Assembly: GCA_036417435.1 (NCBI GenBank)
Contig: CM070903.1
Coordinates: 62,658,001-62,722,000, forward strand
Reading direction: 5' to 3'
From: Inia geoffrensis
Lineage: Eukaryota; Chordata; Mammalia; Artiodactyla; Iniidae
Length of the DNA stretch: 64,000 bases
In this document: in pieces, positions 11,455 through 21,500 of the stretch
Numbering within the stretch: position 1 is the first letter of the stretch
How the letters are laid out: each line of letters opens with the position of its first letter
The notes under the pieces: model-generated
Seen by the model: the letters and a program-made list of their open reading frames with translations, nothing else
Database searches by the model: none
What the model was told of the DNA's origin: nothing
Position numbers and translations under genes: made by a program

Positions 11455-11819
11455 ACATCTTTCTTGGAGTATAATTGCTTTACAACGGTGTGTTAGTTTC
11501 TGCTTTATAACAAAGTGAATCAGTTATACATATACATATGTTCCCATATCTTCTCCCTCTTGCGGCTCCCTCCCTCCCACCCTCCCTACCCCACACATCA
11601 GGGTGGTCACAAAGCACAAAGCTGATCTCCCTGTGCTATGCAGTTGCTTCCCACTAGCTATCTATTTTACGTTTGGTAGTGTATATATGTCCATGCCACT
11701 CTCTCACTTTGTCACAGCTTACCCTTCCCCCTCCCCATACCCTCAAGTCCATTCTCTAGTAGGTCTGTGTCTATATTCCCATCTTACCCCTAGGTTCTTC
11801 ATGACATTTTTTTTTTCCC
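11455..11819 (-). other. L1 3'UTR with G-quadruplex-type tracts
   Basis: On the L1 sense (minus) strand there are two G-run clusters: 11568-11592 has six runs of three or four G with 1-2-base loops, and 11722-11742 has four runs. A polypurine G-rich tract in the 3'UTR is a known L1 feature, here retained in strong form. Confidence 0.8.
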
Positions 11820-14800
11820 TTAGATTCCATATATATGTGTTAGCATATGGTATTTTTCTTTCTCTTTCTGACTTACTTCACTCTGTATGACAGATTCTAG
11901 GTCCATCCCCCTCATTACAAATAGCTCAGTTTCATTTCTTTTTATGGCTGAGTAATATTCCATTGTATATATGTGCCACATCTTTGTCCATTCATCCGAT
12001 GATGGACACTTAAGTTGTTTCCATCTCCAGGCTATTGTAAATAGAGCTGCAATGAACATTTTGGTACATGACTCTTTTTGAATTTTGGTTTTCTCAGGGT
12101 ATATGCCCAGTAGTGGGATTGCTGGGTCATATGGTAGTTCTATTTGTAGTTTTTTAGGAAACCTCCATACTGTTCTCCATAGTGGCTGTACCAATTCACA
12201 TTCCCACCAGCAGTGCAAGAGTGTTCCCTTTTCGCCACACCCTCTCCAGCACTTATTGTTTCTAGATTTTCTGATAATGGCCATTCTAACTGGTGTGAGA
12301 TGATATCTCATTGTAGTTTTGATTTGCATTTCTCTAATGATTAATGATGTTGAGCATTCTTTCATGTGTTTGTTGGTAGTCTGTATATCTTCTTTGGCGA
12401 AATGTCTATTAAGGTCTTCTGCCCATTTTTGGATTGGGTTGTTTGTTTTTTTGTTATTGAGCTGCGTGAGCTGCTTATAAATTTTGGATATTAATCCTTT
12501 GTCAGTTGCTTCATTTGCAAATATTTTCTCCCATTCTGAGGGTTGTATTTTGGTCTTGTTTATGGTTTCCTTTGCTGTGCAAAAGCTTTGAAGTTTCATT
12601 AGGTCCCATTTGTTTATTTTTATTTCCACTTCTCCGGGAGGTGGGTCAAAAAGGATCTTGCTGTGATTTATGTCATAGAGGGTTCTGCCTATGTTTTCCT
12701 CTAAGAGTTTGATAGTTTCTGGCCTTACATTTAGGTCTTTAATCCATTTTGAGCTTTTTTTTGTGTATGGTGTAAGGGAGTGCTCTAATCTCATACTTTT
12801 ACATGTACCTGTCCGGTTTTCCCAGCACCACTTATTGAAGAGGCTGTCCTTTCTCCACTGTACATTCCTGCCTCCTTTATCAAAGATAAGGTGACCATAT
12901 GTGCTTGGGTTTATCTGTGGGCTTTCTATCCTGTTCCATTGATCTATATTTCTGTCTTTGTGCCAGTATCATACTGTCTTGATTACAGTAGCTTTGTAGT
13001 ATAGTCTGAAGTCAGGGAGCCTGATCCCTCCAGCTCCATTTTTCATTCTCAAGATTGCTTTGGCTATTCGGGGTCTTTTATGTTTCCATACAAATTGTGA
13101 AAGTTTTTCTTCTAGTTCTGTGAAAAATGCCAGTGGTAGTTGGATATGGATTGCATTGAATCTGTAGATTGCTTTGGGTAGTAGAGTCATATTCACAATG
13201 TTGATTCTTCCAATCCAAGAATATGATATATCTCTCCATCTATTTGTATCATCTTTAATTTCTTTCATCAGTGTCTTATAATTTTCTGCATACAGGTCTT
13301 TTGTCTCCTTAGGTAGGTTTATTCCTAGATATTTTATTCTTTTTGTTGCAATGGTAAATGGGAGTGTTTCTTGATTTCACTTTCAGATTTTTCATCATTA
13401 GTGTATAGGAATACCAGAGATTTCTGTGCATTCATTTTGTATCCTGCCACTTTACCAAATTTATTGATTAGCTCTAGTACTTTTCTGGTAGCATCTTTAG
13501 GATTCTCTATGTATAGTATCATGTCATCTGCAAATAATGACAGCTTTACTTCTTCTTTTCCAATTTGGATTCCTTTTTTTTCCTTTTCTTCTCTGATTGC
13601 TGTGGATAAAACTCCCAAAACTATTTTGAATAAGAGTGGTGAGAGTGGGCAACCTTGTCTTATTCCTGATCTTAGTGGAAATGCTTTCAGTTTTTCACCA
13701 TTGAGGACAATGTTGGCTGTGGGTTTGTCATATATGGCCTTTATTATGTTGAGGAAAGTTCCCTCTATGCCTACTTTCTGGAGCGTTTTTATCATAAATG
13801 GGTGTTGAATTTTGTCAAACGCTTTCTGTGCATCCATTGAGATGACCATATGGTTTTTCTCCTTCAATTTGTTAATATGGTGTATCACATTGATTGGAGT
13901 ATATTGAAGAATGCTTGCATTCCTGGAATAAACCCCACTTGATCATGGTGTATGATCCTTTTAACGTGCTGTTGGATTCTGTTTGCTAGTATTTTGTTGA
14001 GGATTTTTGCATCTATGTTCATCAGTGATATTGGCCTGTAGTTTTCTTTCTTTGTGACATCCTTGTCTGCTTTTGGTATCAAGGTGATGGTGGCCTCATA
14101 GAATGAGTTTGGGAGTATTCCTCCCTCTGCTATATTTTGGAAGAGTTTGAGAAGGATAGGTGTTAGCTCTTCTCTAAATGTTTGATAGAATTCGCCTGTG
14201 AAACCATCTGGTCCTCGGCTTTTGTTTGTTGGAAGAGTTTTAATCACAGTTTCAATTTCAGTGCTTGTGATTGGTCTGTTCGTATTTTCTGTTTCTTCCT
14301 GATTCAGTCTTGGCAGGTTGTGCAGTTCTAAGAATTTGTCCATTTCTTCCAGGTTGTCCATTTTATTGGCAGAGAGTTGCCTGTAGTAATCTCTCATGAC
14401 CTTTTGTATTTCTGCAGTGTCAGTTGTTACTTCTCCTTTTTCATTTCTAATTCTATTGATTTGTGTCTCCTCCCTTTTTTTCTTGATGAGCCTGGCTAAT
14501 GGTTTATCAATTTTGTTTATCTTCTCAAAGAACCAGCTTTTAGTTTTATTGATTTTTGCTATCGTTTCCTTCATTTCTTTTTAATTTATTTCTGATTTGA
14601 TCTTTATGATTTCTTTCCTTCTGCTAACTTTGGGGGTTTTTTGTTCTTCTTTCTCTAATTTCTTTAGGTGCAAGGTTAAGTTGTTTGTTCAAGATGTTTC
14701 CTGTTTCTTAAGGTAGGATTGTATTGCTATAAACTTCCCTCTTAGAACTGCTTTTGCTGCATCCCATAGGTTTTTGGGACGTCGTATCTCCATTGTCATT

Positions 14801-15625
14801 TGTTTCTAGGTATTTTTTGATTTCCTCTTTGACTTCTTCAGTGTTCTCTTCATTATTAAGTGATGTATTGTTTAGCCTCCATGTGTTTGTATTTTTTACA
14901 GATCTTTTCCTGTAATTGACATCTATTCTTATAGCATTGTGGTCCGAAAAGACACTTGATACCATTTCAATTTTCTTAAATTTACCAAGGCTTGATTTGT
15001 GACCAAAGATATGCCCTATCCTGGATAATGTTCCATGAGCACTTGAGAAAAATGTGTATTCTGCTGTTTTTGGATGGAATATCTTATAAATATCAATTAA
15101 GTCCAGCTTGTTTAAGGTATCATTTAAAGCTTGTGTTTCCTTATTTATTTTCATTTTGGTTGATCTGTCCATTGGTGAAAGTGGGGTGTTAAAGTCCCCT
15201 ATGATGAATGTGTTACTGTCCATTTCCCCTTTTATGGCTGTTAGTATTTGCCTTATGTATTGTGGTGCTCTTGTGTTGGGTGCATAAATATTTACAATTG
15301 TTATATCTTCTTCTTGGATCGATCCCTTGATCATTATGTAGTGTCCTTCTTTGTCTCTTCTAATAGTCTTTATTTTACAGTCTATTTTGTCTGATATGAG
15401 AATTGCTACTGCAGCTTTCTTTTGGTTTCCATTTGCATGGAATATCTTTTTCCATCCCCTCACTTTCAGTCTGTATGTGTCCCTAGGTCTGAAGTGGGTC
15501 TCTTGTAGACAGCATATATATGGGTCTCGTTTTTGTATCCATTCAGCCAGTCTGTGTCTTTTGGTGGGAGCATTTAGTCCATTTACATTTAAGGTAATTA
15601 TCAATATGTATCTTCCTATTTCCAT
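11820..15625 (-). pseudogene. L1 ORF2 pseudogene (endonuclease/reverse transcriptase)
   Basis: In an active L1 this protein nicks chromosomal DNA and reverse-transcribes L1 RNA at the nick. The span equals about 1268 codons, near the usual length. The start is the ATG at 15625. Segment 15625-14708 is the apurinic-type endonuclease, with NVNGLN, QETHF (E42), GDFN (D144, N146) and SDH (227-229). The catalytic Asp expected in RIDH is Gly (RIGH, residue 204). Segment 14574-13885 is the RT N-terminal part. Segment 13888-13334 holds RT with GCPLSP and the FADD active site at about 13534-13523. Segment 13268-12969 is thumb-like. Segment 12794-11820 contains the cysteine-rich C-terminal region ([16 protein letters not shown]). 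Breaks: frameshift near 14.78 kb, TAA at 14581-14583, frameshifts near 13.89 and 13.3 kb, and TGG to TGA at 12969-12971. Confidence 0.95.
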
Positions 15626-15647
15626 TTTCTTAATTGTGTTGGGTTTG

Positions 15648-16568
15648 TTATTGTAGGTATTTTCCTTCTCTTGTGTTTCTTGCGTAGAGAAGACCCTTTA
15701 GCATTTGTTGTAAAGCTGGTTTGGTGGTGCTGAACTCTCTGAGCTTTTGCTTGTCTGTAAAGGTTTTAATTTCTCCATCTGAATGAGAGCCTTGCTGGGT
15801 AGAGTAATCTTTGTTGTAGTTTTTTCTCCTTCATCACTTTAAATATGTCCTGCCAGTCCCTTCTGGCTTGCAGAGTTTCTGCTGAAAGATCAGCTGTTAA
15901 CCTTATGTGGATTCCCTTGTGTGTTATTTGTTGTTTTTCCCTTGCTGCTTTTAATATATTTTCTTTGTATTTAATTTTTGACAGCTTGATTAATATGTGT
16001 CTTGGTGTGTTTCTTCTTGGATTTATCCTGTATGGGACTCTCTGTGCTTCCTGGACTTGGTTAAATATTTCCTTCCCCATATTAGGGAAGTTTTCATCTA
16101 TAATCTCTTCAAATATTTTCTCAGTTCCTTTTTTTTCTCTTCTTCTTCTGGAACCCCTATAATTCGAATGTTGGTGCATTTAATGTTGTCCCAGAGGTCT
16201 CTGAGACTGTCCTCAGTTCTTTTCATTCTTTTTTCTTTATTCTGCTCTGCAGTAGTTATTTCCATTATTTTATCTTCCAGGTCACTTATCCGTTCTGCCT
16301 CATTTATTCTGCTATTGATCCCATCTAGAGTATTTTTAATTTCATTTATCGTGTTGTTTATCATGGCTTGTTTCATCTTTAGTTTTTCTAGGTCCTTGTT
16401 AAATGTTTCTTGCATTTTCTCTATTCTATTTGCAAGATGTTGGATCATCTTTACTATCATTATTCTGAATTCTTTTTCAGGTAGACTGTCTATTTCCTCT
16501 TCATTTGTTAGGTCTGGTGGATTTTTACCTTGCTCCTTCATCTGCTGTGTGTTTTTCTGTCTTCTCAT
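15648..16568 (-). pseudogene. L1 ORF1 pseudogene (RNA-binding chaperone)
   Basis: ORF1p coats L1 RNA as a trimer. The start chosen is the ATG at 16568 (MRRQKNTQQ), 64 codons into a longer open frame whose upstream part lies in the 5'UTR. Residues about 35-110 form a charged, heptad-like coiled coil (many E, K, I, L). RIIGVPEEEE marks the start of the RRM-like domain, and TPRHILIKLSK and IRLTADLSAETLQARRDW mark the RRM/C-terminal domain. The frame shifts at the A8/T8 run near 16130 and shifts back near 15790, so the last part, ending at TAA 15648-15650, returns to the starting frame. Only a 22-base gap separates it from ORF2. Confidence 0.93.
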
Positions 16569-18190
16569 TTTGCTTATCTTACTGTGTTTGGGGTTTCCTT
16601 TTTGCAGGCTGCAGGTTCGTAGTTCCCGTTGTTTTTGATGTCTTTCCCCAGTGGCTAAGGTTGGTTCAGTGTGTTGTGTAGGCTTCCTGGTGGAGGGGAC
16701 TAGTGCCTGTGTTCTGGTGGTTGAGGCTGGATCTTGTCTTTCTGGTGGGCAGATACACATCTGGTGGTGTGTTTTGGGGTTTCTGTGGACTTAATATGAT
16801 TTTAGGCAGCCTCTCTGCTAATGGGTGGGGTTGTGTTCCTGTCTTGCTAGCTGTTTGGCATAGGGTGTCCAGCACTGTAGCTTGCTGGTCGTTGAGTGAA
16901 GATGGGTGCTGGTGTTGAGATACAGATCTCTGGGAGATTTTCGCCGTTTGATATGTGGTGCTGGGAGGTCTTTTGTGGACCAGTGTCTTGAAGTTGGCTC
17001 TCCCACCTCAGAGGCACAGCACTGATTCCTGACTGAAGCACCAAGAGCCTTTCATCCACACAGCTCAGAATAAAAGGGAAAAATAGTAGAAAGAGAGAAA
17101 GAAAGAAAGAAAGAAAGAGGATAAAGTAAAATAAAGTAACATAAAATAAAATAAAGTTATTAAGATAAAAAATAATTATTAAGAAAAAAAAATTATTTTT
17201 AAGTAAAAGAAAAAAAACAGACGGATAGAACCCTAGGACAAATGGTGAAAGCAAAGCTATAAAGACAAAATCTCACACAGAAGAATACACATACACACTC
17301 ACAAAACAAGGAAAAAATAATAAATCTTGCTATCGAAGTCCTCCTCCTCAATTTGGGATGATTCGTTGTCTATTCATGTATTCCACAGATGCAGGGTACA
17401 TCAAGTTGATTGTGGAGATTTAATCCGCTGCTCCTGAGGCTGCTGGGAGAGATTTCCCTTTCTCTTCTTTGTTCTCACAGCTCCCGGGGCTCAGCTTTGG
17501 ATTTGGCCCCGCCCCCGCGTGTAGGTTGCCAGAGGGCGTCTGTTCTTCGCTCAGACAGGATGGGGTTAAAGGAGCCTCTGATTCGGGGGCTCTGGCTCAC
17601 TCAGGCCGGGGGAGGGAGGGGTACGGAGTGCGTTGCGAGCCTGTGGTGCAGAGGCCGGCGTGACGTTGCACCAGCCAGAGGCGCGCAGTGCGTTCTCCCG
17701 GGGACATTGTCCCTGAATCCCAGGACCCTGGCAGTGGCAGGCTGCACAGGCTCCCCAGAAGGGAGGTGTGGATAGTCACCTGTGCTCGCAACAGGTTTCT
17801 TGGTGGCGGCAGCAGCAGCCTTAGCGTCTCATGCCTGTCTCTGGAGCTCCTTTAAGCAGTGCTCTTAATGCCCTCTCCCTGCACACCTTTTGGGAGGTCT
17901 GAGGTCTTCTTCCAATGTTCAGTAGGTGTTCTGTAGGAGTTATTCCATGTGTAGATGTATTTCTGCTGTATCTTTTCCTGCTCCAAACTCTGATGTTTTG
18001 GTCTTGTTTGGCCTCACTGTGCGTCAGGCACACAGATTTGCGTAGCATAGTGACCATTTCTTATTATTCCTTCTTATAGTACTTCTTATATCTGCTAGTG
18101 TTGGGGGGTCTCCTGCAGAGGTGGGGGTTGGCTCTGTCTCGCCATGAGGACAAGGACACTGGCAGCAGAAGTTCTGGGAAGTACTCCTTC
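16569..18190 (-). promoter_or_regulatory. L1 5'UTR / internal promoter region
   Basis: The region upstream of ORF1 is GC-richer than anything else in the window (about 17480-17830). It holds a GC box (CCCCGCCCCC, 17507-17516) and a CRE-like TGACGT (17661-17666). Nearer ORF1 it has an A/G-rich low-complexity block (17085-17220). Several ORFs of 60-135 codons here are non-coding by-products. L1 5'UTRs are pol II internal promoters, and whether this copy retains any activity cannot be judged. Confidence 0.75.
17090..17119. repeat. (GAAA)n low-complexity tract
   Basis: Repeated GAAA within the L1 5'UTR, followed by an ATAAA-rich block to about 17160. Confidence 0.85.
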
Positions 18191-18272
18191 CATTTTAAGT
18201 ATTTTTCATTTTCACAAAGAACTTTATTGAACAACGTAGTCACTCACTGAATGAACTTTTTGGCCAACCCAA
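18191..18272. mobile_element. mariner element, right terminal fragment
   Basis: AAAGAACTTTATTGAACAACG followed by GAATGAACTTTTTGGCCAAC and CCAA is the inner flank and inverted repeat of a mariner element, followed by TA (18273-18274). With the left TIR it gives a TA duplication. Only about 110 bases of mariner remain in total, compared with about 1.3 kb for a full mariner. Confidence 0.85.
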
Positions 18273-18274
18273 TA

Positions 18275-18610
18275 TATTAGTTTCAAGTGTCCAACATAGT
18301 AATTTGACATTTATATATGTTATGAATTGATCACCATAATAAAACTAGTAACCACCTGTTTACCATACAAAGTTATTACAATATTATTGACTATATTCCC
18401 TATGCACATTACATCCTCATGACTTACTTATTTTACAACTGGAAGTTTGTACCTCTTGATCCTCTTTTACCTATTTTGCCCAAAACCCCCTTCCAGGGGA
18501 CAGTCCCTCTGGTGACCACCATTTTGTATCTATGAGTCTGTTTCTGCTTTGTTTGTTTTGTTTTTTAGATTCATATAAGTGAATTCACATGACAGTGTCT
18601 CTTGTTGATG
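18275..18610 (-). mobile_element. older L1 3' region, right fragment of host copy
   Basis: TATTAGTTTCAAGTGTCCAAC, then GATCACCATAATAA, AAAGTTATTACAATATTATTG, CTATATTCCCTATGC and TGGTGACCACCATTTTGTATC follow the reverse-complemented 3' region of a mammalian-wide L1 of L1MA type. It continues the fragment at 11360-11407. Confidence 0.85.
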
Positions 18611-18734
18611 ATGACTCCCTTCCATAGCATGTACGATACTGTTAAATGTAATCATAGAGGCTGGGCCTTCCTCACCAAGGGATCCTGTCTTCCTCCTGAA
18701 CTTTGCTCACTCAAAGTCTGGGGGATGTATTTTG

Positions 18735-18985
18735 GGGCATGAATTAGTTAAGATGAGTTAGGCTGTTGTAACAAACAGACCCAAACTGAATAATGGCTCC
18801 ACACAACAAAATCTTATTTCTTGTTTATCAACAGTCCAAGATCAGTATTCCTTGTCAGCACCTGACTTTCTCCATGTGGTAATTCAGGAACCAAGGTTTC
18901 TTTAGTATCATGGTTCTGCCATCCTCTAGGGCTTTGTCATTTTCAATTGGCTGAATTCAGATAGGAGAGAGAGTAACAAGAAGCA
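18735..18985 (+). repeat. diverged interspersed repeat, family not named
   Basis: TTAGGCTGTTGTAACAAACAG, ATTTCTTGTTTATCAACAGTCC, and CTGCCATCCTCTAGGGC follow a pattern I recognise from a common mammalian repeat, and a second copy in this window starts at 47095. I cannot name the family from memory. Confidence 0.45.
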
Positions 18986-19894
18986 CATCTACTTCTTATA
19001 ATGCCTTGACCCTGAGTTGGCACATATGCCCCCCATTCATATTCTGTTTGGGAGAACTAATGCAAGAGAGGCTAAGAAATTTAGTCTACCTATGGGCCAA
19101 AGATAAGAAGAAAATGAAAATTTGGGGAACAGTTAGCAATGTCTATCTTAGGTATTTTGTAGCCTCTACCTACTTCTTGCCACACACTAAAGATATTGGA
19201 ATATGAGTAGAGTTCCAAATAAATCATTATACATATGATTTTTCTGTCCCTGTCTTCACTAACTTATTCAGCAGGTAATTGTCATTGTCTTTATTGGGGA
19301 GGAGAATTGCAGTTGATCGACCATCTTTAATTTTCTCTAGTTTACGGTGAATGCCCCGTGGCTGCTCTTGGCAGTTCCTTTAAGCTCACCCCCACTTGTC
19401 TTGAGATCCCTCAGCAGTGGAAAAGGGTTACGCTTTCAGCTCAGCCTCTTGAGGGCCAACTCATGGCCTCTAGGTCTTTAGAGTCTCCCAAGACCAGCTA
19501 CAACTTGGGGCCCTACTTTAATTAATAACAAAAGAAAAGCACAGGCAGAGTATCTGTCTTTGATTCTTCTTGGAATCATAGAATCACAGGCCTATCTCCC
19601 CCTTTCCTTTTCAACTCTGACCACAGTCATGCCTCACCTAGCAGTCTGGGCAGAAAGGGATTTGATAACAAGAGTCTCTCTAAGTTCCTAATGATTGCCA
19701 AGAGTCTAATACACCTTTGCTAGTAGAGAGATATTTAGCATTTAGAAACAGACACCCTGTAGTGATGGGATACAGGCAATGTGAAAAGTGGATAGTATGT
19801 CATTTTGGGGCAAAAGTCACTGTTCTTCATTACTATTAGATCAGTAGCTTAGGATATCACCCATATTTTCTACATATCAAAAGACCTTGAGAAA
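18986..19894. other. unassigned sequence
   Basis: No repeat recognised. The ORFs here are under 70 codons and unremarkable. Confidence 0.4.
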
Positions 19895-20050
19895 CAGATG
19901 TAGAGAACAAACGTATGGACACCAAAGGGGGAAAGTGGGTGGGTGGGGGGAATGAATTGGGAGATTGAGACTGACATATATACACTAATATGTATAAAAT
20001 AGACAACTAATAAGAACCTGCTGTATAAAAAAAATAAAATAAAATGCAAA
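19895..20050 (+). mobile_element. 5'-truncated L1 3' end, lineage type
   Basis: GATGTAGAGAACAAACGTATGG, a G-rich tract (19927-19950), ATGAATTGGGAGATTGAGAC, ACTAATATGTATAAAATAG and CCTGCTGTATAAAAAAAATAAA form the 3' end of an artiodactyl/cetacean L1 in sense orientation. Target duplication is not evident. Confidence 0.75.
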
Positions 20051-20074
20051 AAACTAAAGAACACTTTGCATGTA

Positions 20075-20200
20075 ATCATTTGTTCAATGATTCATTTATT
20101 TTTACATTCAACATATTTTTGAGTACTAATATATTTCAGGCACTGGGGATATGATAGTAAACAAGATAGATACAGTACTAGTTATTTATGATATTGTTAA
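20075..20200 (-). repeat. L2 3' end relic, antisense
   Basis: TATTTTTGAGTACTAATATATTTCAGG then CACTGGGGATATGATAGTAAACAAGATAG is a clear reverse-complemented L2 end. Confidence 0.7.
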
Positions 20201-21329
20201 CACAGAGCCCTGGGTCCCATAAAATAAAAAGTTTCAGGGATGTGTGGATTATCAAGGGGCTTTTGAGCAGCTCCATCTCTAAGCTGGAGAGGTCGCCTCT
20301 ATCCTACCTCCTTTGCATTCCTTTGTGTTTCATTGCACAGACTTTACAGTAGCCCAGAGATTCATCTTCCTGAGGAAACTGGCTTTGGTCTTAAATAAAT
20401 CAACATATTTAAAGCACCTAGTAAGCTCCCAAAATAGTATATAAGACAATTAAACGGTAGCTATTAATAATGGTAGGATTATGCCCTTTAAGAAATCATG
20501 GCGGGGAAATTGGTCCAGGTGATAATTTTAACTTGCTATTATTCCTGTAAGAGCATGCTCAGGCCTCAGTACCTCTCTCGTGTGTCAGATGATCCTGCAA
20601 ATCACTTCTCTAATTCCTTACCTCAGGTAGCAGTCACCAGTTGCTTCTGGACAGAGACATGAGGTCAGCAGACTTGAGTTGATGGCTCAGATGTTACAAT
20701 GCAGCTCAGTCATGGCTGGGATATTTAATGAATTTTACAGAAAAGAATGGTGGAGATCTGTGGTAGGGGCACTGAGAACATAGCATAGGGGGGCCACCAG
20801 CCTCCGGCAAGCATGGCCAAGCACTGTCCTCAGCATTCTGATAATGCCTCTGTAGGATACAGAGAAGGACAAAGGTTCAGAGGCTGGGAGGTGGTAAGGT
20901 TGGGGATTGAAACTGATTGTTTTGCTACATGCTCCATCTTCCTCTCATATGTTATACCTGCTACTGTAGCCAAGGAGAAGGAGGTTTCCAAATGAATGAA
21001 TCATGAGGATTACAACCTCAACGTGAGGATGCTATGCAATTATCACCAGGGATCAGAATCATTGATCAATCTAAGTATTCAGTGAGGCTTCTTCTGTGTC
21101 CAGAACTGCATGAGGTGTGGTGAAAGAAGGCAAGAGAAATGTATGATACCCTCTCTACCCTTAAAGAATTTATGTGGAGACCAGACAAACACAAAAAAAC
21201 CTTTACAGAACAGTTCAGCTCTTAACTGTTTGGCACTGACTCGAATGGCAATTTTAAGCTTTAGCCTGGCCTTTATAGCCACTTGCAGGGAGGCCCTGCA
21301 GGGCAGTAAAGGACGACCAGTTTGTAGTC
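20201..21329. other. unassigned sequence
   Basis: No family recognised. Paired ORFs at 21079-21367 on both strands have no recognisable motif. Confidence 0.4.
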
Positions 21330-21500
21330 CAGCTCACCTAGATTCAAAGTTGTGCTCTGCTATTTAATGATCTGTATAACCTTGATCAGTTTACATAGTC
21401 TCAAAGTTTCACGTGTAAAATAAAGAAAATGCCTAGAACTTTATCCTAGGGTTTGAATGATCAGTGAATTAAAAAACATTAACTACTGGGGAAATAGTAG
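21330..21500 (+). repeat. MIR relic
   Basis: CTCACCTAGATTCAAAG, TGTGCTCTGCTATTTAATG, TTACATAGTCTCAAAGTTTC, GTGTAAAATAAAGAAAATGCC, and GTAGATGCTCAAAAC run in MIR order. Confidence 0.6.

Larger units (their letters stand above)
11434..18190 (-). mobile_element. near full-length L1 LINE, antisense
   Basis: A 6.75-kb L1 reads on the minus strand. Its poly(A) is the T run at 11434-11454. It then has a G-rich 3'UTR (to 11819), ORF2 (11820-15625), a 22-base gap, ORF1 (15648-16568) and a 1.6-kb GC-rich 5'UTR to about 18190. The length and the presence of all parts show it is not 5'-truncated, unlike most L1 copies. Both ORFs carry frameshifts and stops, so the copy is dead. It sits inside a mariner element. 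I could not find a target-site duplication. Confidence 0.93.

Noticed and set aside
13371..13808. 145-codon plus-strand ORF
   Set aside because: Antisense shadow of the L1 reverse-transcriptase coding region.
15997..16638. 213-codon plus-strand ORF with a hydrophobic Ser/Phe/Ile-rich product
   Set aside because: Antisense shadow of L1 ORF1; the coiled-coil frame on the minus strand is the real one.
16098..16760. Start of L1 ORF1 at 16760 (MCICPPERQ)
   Set aside because: This is in the 5'UTR. Homology to ORF1p begins at MRRQKN, giving the start at 16568.
17410..17775. 121-codon GC-rich ORF
   Set aside because: Lies in the L1 5'UTR and is antisense to L1; no motif.
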